Shown piece after piece: positions 33,918 through 46,914 of a DNA stretch of 64,000 nt. The stretch comes from Casuarina equisetifolia (Eukaryota > Streptophyta > Magnoliopsida > Fagales > Casuarinaceae): positions 3,579,391 to 3,643,390 of the forward strand of contig CM052354.1 of the NCBI GenBank assembly GCA_028551475.1, read 5' to 3'. A program made the position numbers and the translations under genes. Below the pieces are notes generated by a model that did no database searches, had not been told where the DNA came from, and was given only the letters and a program-made list of their open reading frames with translations. How positions within the stretch are numbered: position 1 is the first letter of the stretch; the number at the start of each line of letters is the position of its first letter.

Positions 33918-34793
33918 TTACGGTCTATTATTCCTTTGTGTAGAACCTCCTCTATGATTTCTTGAAGAGAAACCACCTCTTCCTCTTCCTCTACCTCTTG
34001 GTCCTTGGGCATTAGATCTTTGTTGTTCTTGATCCATATTATTACCTTGATAATTCCTTCCTCCAAATCTACCTCTTCCTCTATATCCTCCTCTAAAGTT
34101 TTCTCTATTTCCTCTTCCTCCACTATGACTTGAACTAGTTCTTAACTTACTCTGGAGAGCTTGCTCTAAAGTCTCTTCTTCTTCGTCTTGTTTCATTCTA
34201 AATTCATGGGCCTTAAGTGATCCTAATAGCTCTTCAATGCTTAGTTTAGAGAGCTCTTTAGATTCTGCAATAGCTGCTACTACATAATTAAATTTCTTAT
34301 GTAAAGATCTCAAAATCTTTTCTATTACCTTTTCTTCAATTATACTTTCACCATTTCTCTTCATTTCATTTACTATTGATTGCACCTTTGTAACATAATC
34401 ATCTACCGTCTCTCCATTACTCATCTTTAATGATTCAAATTCATGTCTAAATGTTTGGAGTCGTACCTTTCTAGATTCCTCCACTCTTTGGAAAGACTTC
34501 TGCAGAATCTCCCAAGCTTCTTTTGGACTCTTTGCTCCCGAAATGTTCTCAAAGGTTGCTTCATCGACTCCTTGGTAGATGATGGCCAAGGCTTTTTGAT
34601 CTTGTTGCCTTTTCCTCTTAAGCTCCTTCTTTGCATTCTCTGACAAGGCTGATATATTTTCTGGTTCATGGAAGCCATCTTCAATGTAATTCCATAAGTC
34701 ATGAGAGCCAAGGATCACTCTCATTTGGGTACTCCAATTCCCATAGTTGGTTTGGGATAACTTGGGTACTTGGACTTGGACAATGTTAGACAT
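33918..34793 (-). CDS. copia element 3 gag (291 codons, truncated before zinc knuckle)
   Basis: The frame starts MSNIVQVQVPKLSQTNYGNW, typical of copia gag, close to the primer-binding site. A UBN2-type gag core follows (TVDDYVTKVQSIVNEMKRNG, then EEKVIEKILRSLHKKFNYVV). A Gly/Arg-rich basic stretch starts near residue 215 (RGGYRGRGRFGGRN). TAA ends the frame four residues before the CCHC knuckle, so the RNA-binding finger is cut off. In active elements this is the particle protein. Start choice: first Met after the primer-binding site, matching family starts. Confidence 0.88.
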   Translation of the reverse strand: MSNIVQVQVPKLSQTNYGNWSTQMRVILGSHDLWNYIEDGFHEPENISALSENAKKELKRKRQQDQKALAIIYQGVDEATFENISGAKSPKEAWEILQKSFQRVEESRKVRLQTFRHEFESLKMSNGETVDDYVTKVQSIVNEMKRNGESIIEEKVIEKILRSLHKKFNYVVAAIAESKELSKLSIEELLGSLKAHEFRMKQDEEEETLEQALQSKLRTSSSHSGGRGNRENFRGGYRGRGRFGGRNYQGNNMDQEQQRSNAQGPRGRGRGRGGFSSRNHRGGSTQRNNRP

Positions 34794-34800
34794 GTTTTAA

Positions 34801-34822
34801 GTGAACCAGGCTCCGATACCAC
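34801..34822 (-). other. primer-binding site of copia element 3
   Basis: On the minus strand, TGGTATCGGAGCCTGGTTC lies three bases after the 5' LTR. It is complementary to the 3' end of plant initiator-Met tRNA, with one mismatch in the common TGGTATCAGAGCC. It primes minus-strand DNA synthesis. Confidence 0.9.
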
Positions 34823-35501
34823 TGTTGGGTATTGGATATGGATGGAAGAGGAACAAAGGTATGAAAGAAAATTGGGAAAATGAGGAGGTAAGGTTGGTTG
34901 AGGCAAAACGTCGAACACATGGTAGGCAGAAAGTTGAACACTGAAAAACAGCCTTTAATGAAAAATGAAATTGTTCCTTTATACAACCAAGCAAGATTAC
35001 AAAGGGACACAACAAAGGAAATTCAAGAGAGTTGCAATCTCTTGAATACACAAGGACAAACTAACTCATACAACAACACTTTGAGGGAAAAAGAAAAGAC
35101 TCACGGTTTGAGCAACAAAGGAAACTTGGAACTGCCGTTCCTGGAGAACTCTTGCTGGAGGACTCCGTTTACTCTCTTGCTTGACTGTTTTCTCTCTCTG
35201 CAGTGCTTCTCCTCTATGTGCTCCATGGTATTTATAGCTTCATAAGGTCGGTGCTTCCTTGGTCTTCGGCAAATACGGACTTCAAGCTTGTGGTTTGGGA
35301 AAGCTTGGTGTCAGAGATCTTTTTCGAGTGTCAAAAGATAATTTTCCAGCGAAGAAGAAGCCTCTAGTGTTTTCCGGTTTGTTCTGTACATTTCCGTCAT
35401 CGGGAGAATGGAGAAGGGAGAAGATGATGAATAGCATCTTTGGGCCACTTACCTTTTGGGCTTTTCCTTCTTATTTGGGCTGAGCAAGTTTAAACCCAAC
35501 A
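34823..35501 (-). repeat. 5' LTR of copia element 3
   Basis: Right LTR, 679 bp, aligned end to end with 30058-30737 with about 30 differences including one 1-bp gap. It should carry the element's promoter, reading leftward. Confidence 0.95.
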
Positions 35502-35506
35502 TCTTA

Positions 35507-36105
35507 TATGTGCTCTCATTTGTGAAAGACGATTAATAACGACATACGCGGCTGTGGACAAACAGGTGCCAACTTACAATGTCTAGAGAGAATCATGAAT
35601 GGTAGAGAGAAAAGGGGTGAAGAAAATGAACCTGCCAGTCCTTGCCCGAGAAAATTATGCCATGACGTGAGGGACCAGTTACCGCGAAATAACCTGTTGG
35701 TTTCGTGATCGTGGACAACCTTTGCTCGATCAACTCTTTCATTTAATGCAGGAAGTGATTTGACAACCAAGCTGGACTTTCATCACTTCTGTTCCAATCA
35801 GCTCCCTTTCTGTAATGCAGAAGTGGTTAGCGAGTCAAGCAAGGCATGCGAAACTTGGTCGATGGCCACACGGAAGCACACAGCTCGAAATGAGAGACGA
35901 GGACAAACGTTTTGACGAGTCGCATGAATGATTTGTAAAGCCGCGTGATTGACTTCGTTCAGCACCACCGTCTCTGTAAGAAATGTTTTGGTTAGTCCAA
36001 TCCTTTCAGCAAATTACCAGCACAAACTTAGACTGCCGCAAACCAAACCATTTTCATTCTTTGGCATAGAGTGCACAGGCAAAAAACAAAGCATTTTGGT
36101 GAAGC
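35507..36105 (+). promoter_or_regulatory. CRK2 upstream region with W-box cores
   Basis: This interval precedes the CRK2 ATG and is related to 27228-27450 and, inverted, to 45845-46620. TTGAC cores lie at 35760-35764, 35912-35916 and 35949-35953 (the last a full TTGACT W-box), with the reverse form AGTCAA at 35833-35838. WRKY factors bind such sites, and CRK genes are often defence-induced. I see no clear TATA box. Regulation is inferred only from motifs. Confidence 0.4.
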
Positions 36106-39470
<3,365 letters not shown>

Positions 39471-40535
39471 TGTTGTGCAAGAGGGCTATTATAATTGTTA
39501 AGGTACATTTCACTTGCAATAATTTGTGCCTCACAAACTAGAATCTTTATTTAGTTATGTTAGATGGACAAAGACTACACCGTCCATAATGTAGTAATGA
39601 TGGCTAACAAGAACAATTTCCTAGGAAATCAGCTCTCACAACATAGAAAATGTGCAAGTGATGGAAGGCAATCTTCCTTGTCAAGAACTTAATTCAATTG
39701 TCAAGAGAAATTGTGACGATATGGTATATATTAGAGCTATTTTGATGACTTCGGTGTTCTTGATTATTTTGTAATAGTTCTTTCAAACTCAATGAAAAAC
39801 AAACATCGGTAATTCCATGAAGATAATACAAATGAAGTGCTAATTTAAGAAGCCAATTGGAGATGAAAACAAAACTAACTTATATCAATTAAGTGTATAC
39901 ATGATAGTACGTACAAACTTAGCAATCAATATAAGTAAATGTGATAGAAAGACTAAATTAGTAAATGAATCACTACAAGGTAAATTAATGAAGATAATAT
40001 CACTAGTTTCTCATTCCACAACATTGTCATACTTAGCGGGCTGTAGAGACTTTACCTAGAATGAACGGCACCACAAATACAAAAGATTGACGCTCCCAGT
40101 GTGGAGAGTTTGTTTTCACCCACGAAAACATCTAAACTATATTTTTTTTAGTTATTTTTAAGTTGAAAAAAAAAAAACCATTCACCTACTTGTAGATGAG
40201 GAAGTACCTATATTTAAAAATATGAAATTTTTTAAGACAAATGTTTTATTGTATTATAGTTGGAATGTTCTAATCTTGATTTTTCCTTGGAAAAGTTTGT
40301 AATAATGGATATTTGCCTAAATTTTTATATTCTTTTGTTCTTAGATAAATAAACTCACATCTTTATATATAAAAAAAGTCATTCACCTTTGAACACAAGC
40401 ACAAAGGGATGACACGAGATTTGGTAGGAAGTTTATAAGCTATACACGCCGGGGCAAGAACACGTCCTATCCCTAACATGTTGCAAGAGATAGGCAACAT
40501 TCACTTATCAAGTCAAAATGTCTAATGATGATTAC
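39471..40535. other. CRK2 3' flank, shared with other CRK copies
   Basis: No gene is visible. The region matches 49158-49850 and, reversed, about 60100-60787 (for example CTAGAATGAACGGCACCAC against CTAGAATGAATGGCACCAC). It therefore belongs to the unit duplicated with the CRK genes. Confidence 0.7.
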
Positions 40536-41060
40536 TGTCACGTCCGCACTATTCAGTCCTTATTTTTATGTAGTTTACTTATTTTTTTCTGTCGCTCATC
40601 ACTATCGTCTATTTAAGGCTTTGTAACCTAAGTTTTTGGTGGCTTGCTTCGTCCTCTCACTTTTCTCATAGTATCAGAGACAAATCCTACCAGCATCTCT
40701 GTCCTCTGCTAATACCCATCAACTCTCAATAAAGCTCGAGACGAAGACCTTAGCTCATTACTTAATTTTCCGCACTGACCCATTCTGCTTCTCCATTAGA
40801 ACTCACTGAAGAAAAACCTACCTATCCCTTCCCAGGCGCTATCAATGTTGCGAACTTTGTGATGATCAGACTTTATGACAGTAACTACTTGCAGTGGCTC
40901 AAGTAGATCAAGTTCCTTACCTAAACTAAAAAATTCTATGAATTTCATATCGGAGAAAATGTTACTTCACTAAAAGTGATTCCAAACGAAAACTCAGAAG
41001 ACCAAGAGGTTCCAAGAGGGTGGGTACTAGAGAGAAAATTTGAAAGGATAACAATATATT
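40536..41060 (+). mobile_element. copia fragment A: short LTR, primer-binding site and gag start
   Basis: A 133-bp LTR-like piece (TGTCACGTCCGCAC ... TTTTCTCA, with TATTTAAGGC inside) is followed directly by TAGTATCAGAGAC, a near match to the Met-tRNA primer site. A gag-like frame then includes NVANFVMIRLYDSNYLQWLK and VIPNENSEDQEVPRGW, with stops. It resembles the start of a copia gag. The rest of the element is missing. A second copy lies at 49856-51280. Confidence 0.7.
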
Positions 41061-41329
41061 TCCAACATTTGAGGATGATTGTGGGAGATTATTATTTTTC
41101 TGTCACCTCATCTTTTTTGTTTGGACTTCTATGTTGAAGTATTGTTTGGCTTAGAAAACAAGACAGAACTTTGGTAGTTTCTTCTTACACCCTCACTTTT
41201 TCTTAACTATTTTCAGGGAAAATTACAAGAAGACAACAGCAAGATAGAGTGTGGCTTAAATCATCCATCATTAACTTATCTACTCGAAGGGATGTCACTT
41301 GTGAGATGGCTAGCAGCATTGCTCTTGTC

Positions 41330-41540
41330 TTTCCAATTCTGCTGTAGACTGGAGCACTTTTCCTGACAAATAGCCGAAATTATTGTGAACTCGTCTTGCA
41401 TTGCAACAGCAGAATAAATTTGAAAACTTTGACATAGCGGCGGTCCATCTTTTGGGCTCTCTCCGTTGCGACAACAGCGGAAAGTTTGATGAAGCTTGAA
41501 AATTTTAAGAGTCATGGTCCATCTTTGGGGCTCTTCGAGA
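41330..41540. repeat. degenerate ~75-bp tandem repeat, copy A
   Basis: Two to three units share the phrases GCAGAA...TTTGAAAACTTTGA, CGGTCCATCTTTTGGGCTC and CCGTTGCGACAACAG. Related arrays are at about 51580-51740 and 59510-59780, each near a P450 copy. Function unknown. Confidence 0.6.
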
Positions 41541-42816
41541 GGCTTTGAAAGGGTTGACTAGCTACTCGGAATTCCCGGCATACGTGGTTACTAGTTTCAT
41601 GAATTTAGCAGAGTCTGTGCTATTTTCAATTACATAGATTTTCCGTTCAACTAGACACAGAACAAGAGCTTCCACAAATCTATCAATATCATACCCAAAG
41701 GATTATTGGTTTCTAGGTACCAAAGAGAATATGGAGTGGCAAAAATACTTTTAATTTATAATCATAAGAATCCCTTACAAGATGACAAATGAAGACCAAA
41801 AGCTTACAAATTGAAAGCCAAAATCAAAACTTCATCTCCAATGGAGATTGTCTCCTAGATTTCAATCTTAGAATCCTTCAATAAATCTTTCATTTTTTGT
41901 TTTTTTTTTCACTTACCCACTATCATTGAGCTACACGCTTCCCAACAAACTAGGACGAAGAAGGAAAAAATTGACTTCTATTAACGGAAATAATATAAAT
42001 AGGAAAGTTTCCATCCGAGCACTCTAAATTGAATAAATTATCTAACACTTCTGCAGTTCATATGGCCGATATATTTCTCTATCGGGCATGCTAAATAACT
42101 GTTTTCTCCACTTGAAAAAAAAAAAAAAGAACTTTGATTTTGTCACCTGAATTTACATTTGAATATACGTTTAGTATGCACTTTCCATCTTGGTAGGGGC
42201 AAGACGTGATCTTTATTCGACTTCAGAACTCGAAGTCTACTTTATTGTTCATACCAGCAGGTCAAGAGTCGTCCTTGTCGCAATCTTTTTATCATTTTCC
42301 TCTAGAAACAGTTTTTCAGATGCATTGAGCCTGCTCCTGTTGCTTCTGCTCAAGGAAGTCGTACATGCATAATTTCTAGACGATTATAGTAGTTTTTCTT
42401 GGATTTTTCCCTTTAAAATCCAAGCCTAATCATAGAGATCTTTATAGCATTATTTAATCTTCTTCTTGGAGTGCGGTTCATCTCTAGGGTTACCTGATTC
42501 CAAGTCAACGTAGAATTTTTATCTTGCTTTGCTAAGAAATTTATTAAGAATCTAGGTTATTAAGAAGTTAACAATGTAAGAACTCCATATCATTTATTGA
42601 ATAACACCCTTAGAAATCATGGACGCTCTAAGTATATTTTCCATGGTGAACCAACGGACAAACGACATGTATTCTGAAGTCCTTTTTTTTTTAATTGACT
42701 GATTCTTCGTTACACTATCTGCGCAGGAACCGGCAAAAGGACGATGGCGGACATTTTGCCAAAATAAAAGGAGGCGGGGATATTAGTGCAAGGTGCTGTA
42801 ACTCTAAAGGCCACTC
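41541..42816. other. P450-1 upstream region; no gene
   Basis: No coding motif is visible. Parts match the other block: 41560-41700 with 51745-51900, and 42200-42470 with 52810-53130. A poly-A tract lies at about 42116-42129. Confidence 0.6.
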
Positions 42817-42824
42817 TATAAAAG
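42817..42824 (+). promoter_or_regulatory. TATA box of P450-1
   Basis: TATAAAAG lies 102 bp before the P450-1 ATG. The same motif is kept upstream of the duplicate at 55178-55185 within otherwise similar sequence, which supports it as the core promoter. Confidence 0.7.
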
Positions 42825-42925
42825 ACGTAGTCTCCCATCCGAAACCTAGATTGGGCTATAAAGCTACTAGAGAATCGCCTTAGAGACTGCATACAAACAG
42901 AAACAAAAGCTCAGTAACAGCTTCA

Positions 42926-44539
42926 ATGGCTGTATTTGGCTACGTTGAGATACTTCTCGCATTTCTCTCTGTTCTCTTTCTCTGTCGCTGGAGTTGGAAG
43001 AGAATATCGGCGGTCACAAATTGGCCGGTCGTCGGGATGCTGCCGGGGCTTCTGTGAAAGGCGCCGAGTATCCATGTATATGCAACTCAAGTTCTAAAAC
43101 AGAGTGGTGGGACATTTGAGTTCAAAGGACCATGGTTTGCGAACATGGACTTTCTGGTCACCAGTGATCCCATGAACGTGCGTCACATATTAACCCAAAA
43201 CTTCGCCAACTACGGAAAGGGGGCCGAGTTTAAGAAGCTTTTCGAGCCTTTCGGGGATGGGGTCCTGAACTCCGACTCTGAATCATGGAAATCCAACAGG
43301 AAATTGTATCATTCGCTTATAAAACACAGGAAGTTCCAGCTGTTCCAAGAGAGATCCATGAGGGAGAAGATATCGAAAGGCCTATTTCCAGTTCTTGAGC
43401 ACGTCTCAGGACAAGGAACTGAAGTTGATTTGCAAGATATTTTTCAGCGGTTCACCTTCGATAATACCTGCTTGCTGGTTCTAGGCTTCGATCCAAAGTG
43501 CCTTTCAGTCGAATTACCGGAGCTTGATTATAGAACAGCGTTCGACCAAGTAGAGGCGGCTGTGTTTTACCGGCATACGGTGCCGGAAAGCATTTGGAAG
43601 TTGCAGAAATGGCTCAATATAGGAGAAGAGAAGAAGCTAAGCAGAGCCATAGAGACTTTAGACAACTTCTTGCACCAGTGCATATCATCAAAGCAACAAG
43701 AATTTCTCCGTCGCAGAACCCAAGTAGTGCAACCTGAGGAGAAGGACGAGGACTTCGACTTATTAACAGCTTGCATGGAGAGAAAAGAAGAAGAAGAAGA
43801 AGAAGAAGAAGAAGAAGAAGAAGAAGAAGAAAAACTAGAGGAAACAAAAGGAGATGCGCACAATCATCTTATCGATGCTTACAAAAAGTATGACACATAC
43901 CTAAGAGATTTTGCGATCAATTTCTTGGCTGCTGGAAAAGACACTATAAATGCAGGTCTCGTATGGCTTTTCTGGCTCATCGCCACGCATCCTTCGGTGG
44001 AAGAAAAGATTCTAGAAGAGATCAAAGAGAATTTGCAGGCTAAAGAAGATGGGAGATGGAGGTTTTTCAGTGTCGAAGAGCTAAGTAAGCTGACTTATCT
44101 CCATGCAGCCATTTGTGAGGCTCTTCGCTTATACCCATCAGTACCTCTCAATCTCAGAATAGCCGTTCAACCAGACGTTCTCCCAAGTGGCCACCGAGTT
44201 GATGTGAACACGAAGGTGATGGTGTCTCTTTACTCAATGGGAAGTATAGAAGGAATATGGGGAGATGATTGCTTGGAATTCAAGCCTGAGAGGTGGATTT
44301 CCGAGGAGGGAAGACTAATACACGTACCGTCTTACAAGTTCATTGCGTTTAATACAGGACCCAGAAGTTGTTTGGGCCAAGACATAACTTTCTTTCAGAT
44401 GAAGACGCTCGCCACTGCCATAATTTGGAATTATCGCGTTCAGGTGGTTGAAGGTCATCCTATTTCCCCAAATCTTACCGCTATGCTGCATATGAAAGAT
44501 GGTCTGAAGGTTAGGGTCTCCAAGAGAAACAGTGTTTGA
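42926..44539 (+). pseudogene. CYP96A-like cytochrome P450, intronless, full length with one premature TGA
   Basis: From ATG 42926 the frame runs 538 codons to TGA 44539 and is interrupted only by TGA at 43055-43057 (codon 44), where relatives have an Arg after LPGLL. It has an N-terminal ER anchor (EILLAFLSVLFLCRW), then TNWPVVGMLPGLL and FKGPWFANMDFLVTSDP. I-helix AGKDT is at 336-340, ExxR at 398-401 and PERW at 454-457. The heme loop FNTGPRSCLG has Cys482. The sequence best fits CYP96A of the CYP86 clan, ER heme monooxygenases acting on fatty acids or wax alkanes. A run of 15 Glu codons sits before the I-helix. An in-frame ATG at 43145 (codon 74) could give a product without the membrane anchor. 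Otherwise this is a recent null allele or a sequence error. Confidence 0.85.
43787..43831 (+). repeat. (GAA)15 coding microsatellite (poly-Glu)
   Basis: Fifteen perfect GAA codons lie in the P450-1 frame, between ERK and KLEE. The duplicate P450-2 has only a mixed acidic run (EEEELQENEEE) here, so the tract expanded after duplication. Antisense frames over it encode Ser or Leu runs and are artefacts. Confidence 0.95.
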
Positions 44540-45171
44540 GGAAGAAGAACAAAGTGATGTGATAATAAAGTGTGCCTAGCTTTTCCTTAGTTCCATAGCA
44601 CATGTGTGTTTCAAAGTTAAGAGTTGCTGAATAATGTTAAGAGTGTTGAATATAAGAGTATTGTATGTGCAAGTATTGCCTTCGTGCCTAATGTTGTGGA
44701 CAATCAACAAAATAAGATTTTTGCATAGGTGTATGGTACAACCCTTGGTGTAAAATCCTGAAGAATAAAATTAATGGAAATGAAAATTTAGCATTAAAGA
44801 TTTATTATTCTTGGATAGTGTGTTACCAAAAAGATGTCAATTATGACAAATTCTTGAGTGAATGGAGACCATTGAACCTTTGGATCTTCTAACACCACAT
44901 GACAATTATTATGAGATAAATGATCTACCATAAGAAACATTTACACACAATTAGAAGAATATTTAGGATTTTATCAACACATACCCCTTTGTTCTATTGG
45001 AGCTAGGTTTTAGGTTTGAGATACCAAAATCCCTTACTCTTTCTTTGCTTATAAAGAAAATACTTAAAATCTTATGTAGCTTGGGATAAATCAATCCCCA
45101 CATTCCATTAGAAAATTATTCCTCTTTTGCAACTCTTTCTCTCAATAACAAAGCAAAAATAAGGTTTTTTC
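44540..45171. other. P450-1 3' region; no gene
   Basis: The first 180 bp resemble the 3' region of P450-2 (GAGGAAGAAGAAC, CTAGCTTTTCCTTAG, ATTGCCTTCGTGCCTA), so they are a shared 3' UTR. The rest is AT-rich with no recognised feature. Confidence 0.6.
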
Positions 45172-45844
45172 AGAAAGTTGCTGCTGCATCGCCTCCGCCG
45201 GAAAAAGGTACATTATTCCTTATACACACCTCACCGTCCCTGGAAAGGACAATTTTTTTATTGATCTCAGGTATAGTGAATCCAAACACTATTTTTTTGG
45301 TCCTTTTATTTTTCGGATTTGTTTCCTGGTTATGTAGAGTTGAGTTGCAATGTTTGTAAACGAGGACATAATTTTTTTTTCCAATTATGTCGGCTGGATA
45401 TTACTGAATAAATATAGTACAGCAGCTGATGTGTCTTCACAGTAACTAGCTTTTTGGTTTTCACAGGAAAGGAGAGAAACAATCAAACTGCGATCATCAA
45501 GTTGTCCCAGCTCTTATTCTGATGCTACTTCTCATCAGTATTTGCATATTTTTAAAGAGGAAGCAAAAGAGCAAATTTGAGAATACGTTCATATATTAGC
45601 TAAATTTGCTACTTATTATTAACTTTTAATATGTGAAGAATGGGGTTTTTGTACTACCTTGAAGGATTGGAGCAGTGGTATTGCCTTGCTCACTAATGAT
45701 TGATGTGCGGCATGTGTAGGAGTCACTCTTCTTTTTCAAAAGGATTAATCCAAATTTACAATCTACCATTAATAACTTTTTCAAAAAAAAGTCTATCCAA
45801 GATTGAAAGATTATAAGCCACGTCTTGTTGTATGCTTTCACAAG
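45172..45844 (+). pseudogene. CRK pseudogene 3, piece a (exon-1 end, transmembrane exon)
   Basis: It starts with the end of CRK exon 1 (QKVAAASPPPEKG then GTACATT donor). Intron 1 and a decayed transmembrane exon at about 45465-45580 follow, then intron 2 up to a sharp junction at about 45844. There it joins an inverted CRK 5' piece. DUF26 coding sequence is missing. Confidence 0.8.
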
Positions 45845-46620
45845 AAGTAATGGCCATGCTTCACCAAAATGCTTTGATTTAAGCCTGTGAACTTTATGGC
45901 AAAGAGAGAAAGCGGTCTGGTTTCGGGCAATCAAGATTGTGTTGGTAATTTGCTCAAAGGATTGGACTATGCAAAACATTTGCTTCTGGCAGATGGGGTC
46001 TGCATAACGAAGTCATTCAGGGGCTTCACCAATCATTCAAGCGATTAGTCAAGACATTTGCCGTCGTCTTTCGTTTTCAAACAGTGTGCTTCCATGTGGT
46101 CTGACCAAGTTTTACATGTTTTGCTTGATTCTTTAATCTCTGTTTTAAACAAAAAGGTCAACGGCCAGGTGTTCCATGCACTAAATAAAGAGGGTTGCAG
46201 CAGTGAAGTTTGAGTTTGACAGTAGAAATGACGGCTAGGCGGCAAGTTGTTAAGATGAGATAGGGAAAGATAGGGAAAGGTAGAAGTGGAAGTTATCTTG
46301 TATAGAATTGATAGAGTGTAGGGTAGACGTATATTGTCTTCTTTTTAAAATATATATTATTATAAGAATATTTTGTCATAATTGTCTTCTTTTTATTATG
46401 AAAGATGAGTTTTAGTCTTTATGCAAAATTCCACACGTTAAAGTCCCGCTTGATTGTCTAACCACTCGTACATTAAATTAGATAAAAGGGTTGACTAAGG
46501 CAGAAGGGACACAAGGTTGTGGACAATCACGATACAATAAGGCTATTTCGTGGTTACTGGCCACGCACGTCATCAACCGCTCATGTCATCAATTGTCTTC
46601 CACAAAATAAAAGCATACAT
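45845..46620 (-). pseudogene. inverted CRK 5' fragment (start codon and upstream region)
   Basis: On the minus strand the ATG is at 45857-45855 (GTGAAGCATGGCCATTACTT). This equals the CRK2 start (36106, GTGAAGCATGGCCATTATTT). Sequence to about 46080 matches CRK2 upstream DNA, and 46480-46580 matches inverted 35650-35720. Only the first few codons remain. It is a breakpoint product that points away from piece a. Confidence 0.75.
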
Positions 46621-46914
46621 AAGAGCAGGTAATACAGGAGAGAACAAAGAGTTTTATAACAGCATAACGTGTGCTAGAATTGGTGGAATAATTAGGTTAT
46701 GGGTATAATTATTATATTTTATTACTATCAAAGATATCATGTAATTGGAGAAATTAGAATTTCTATAAGAGAAACTTAGTAGATGAATTAATTCAATAAG
46801 AGAGCCCCTTTAGGAACTAATTGTAACTGATAAGAAAATTCATAAATATTTATTTGATGAGAGGAAAAGGAAAAAAAAATATATAATGAAAGGAAACTAC
46901 TGAGGACACATGAT

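Larger units (their letters stand above)
30058..35501 (-). mobile_element. Ty1/copia element 3, complete two-LTR element, TSD TCTTA
   Basis: This 5444-bp element has both LTRs (680 and 679 bp, TGTTGGGTATTGGAT to TTTAAACCCAACA) and perfect flanking TCTTA at 30053-30057 and 35502-35506. It also has a Met-tRNA primer-binding site and gag-PR-IN-RT-RH in order on the minus strand. By eye the LTRs differ at about 30 positions (roughly 4%), mainly transitions, so it is younger than its neighbours. A stop before the zinc knuckle and several in integrase disable it, but the RT-RNase H part is open for 607 codons. It sits in the upstream flank of CRK2. Confidence 0.96.

Noticed and set aside
34801..34822. 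tRNA-like match
   Set aside because: It is only the primer-binding site complementary to the tRNA 3' end; no cloverleaf is present here or elsewhere in the window.
43567..43863. Antisense Ser-rich and Leu-rich open frames over P450-1
   Set aside because: They are complements of the (GAA)15 tract inside a clear P450 frame.
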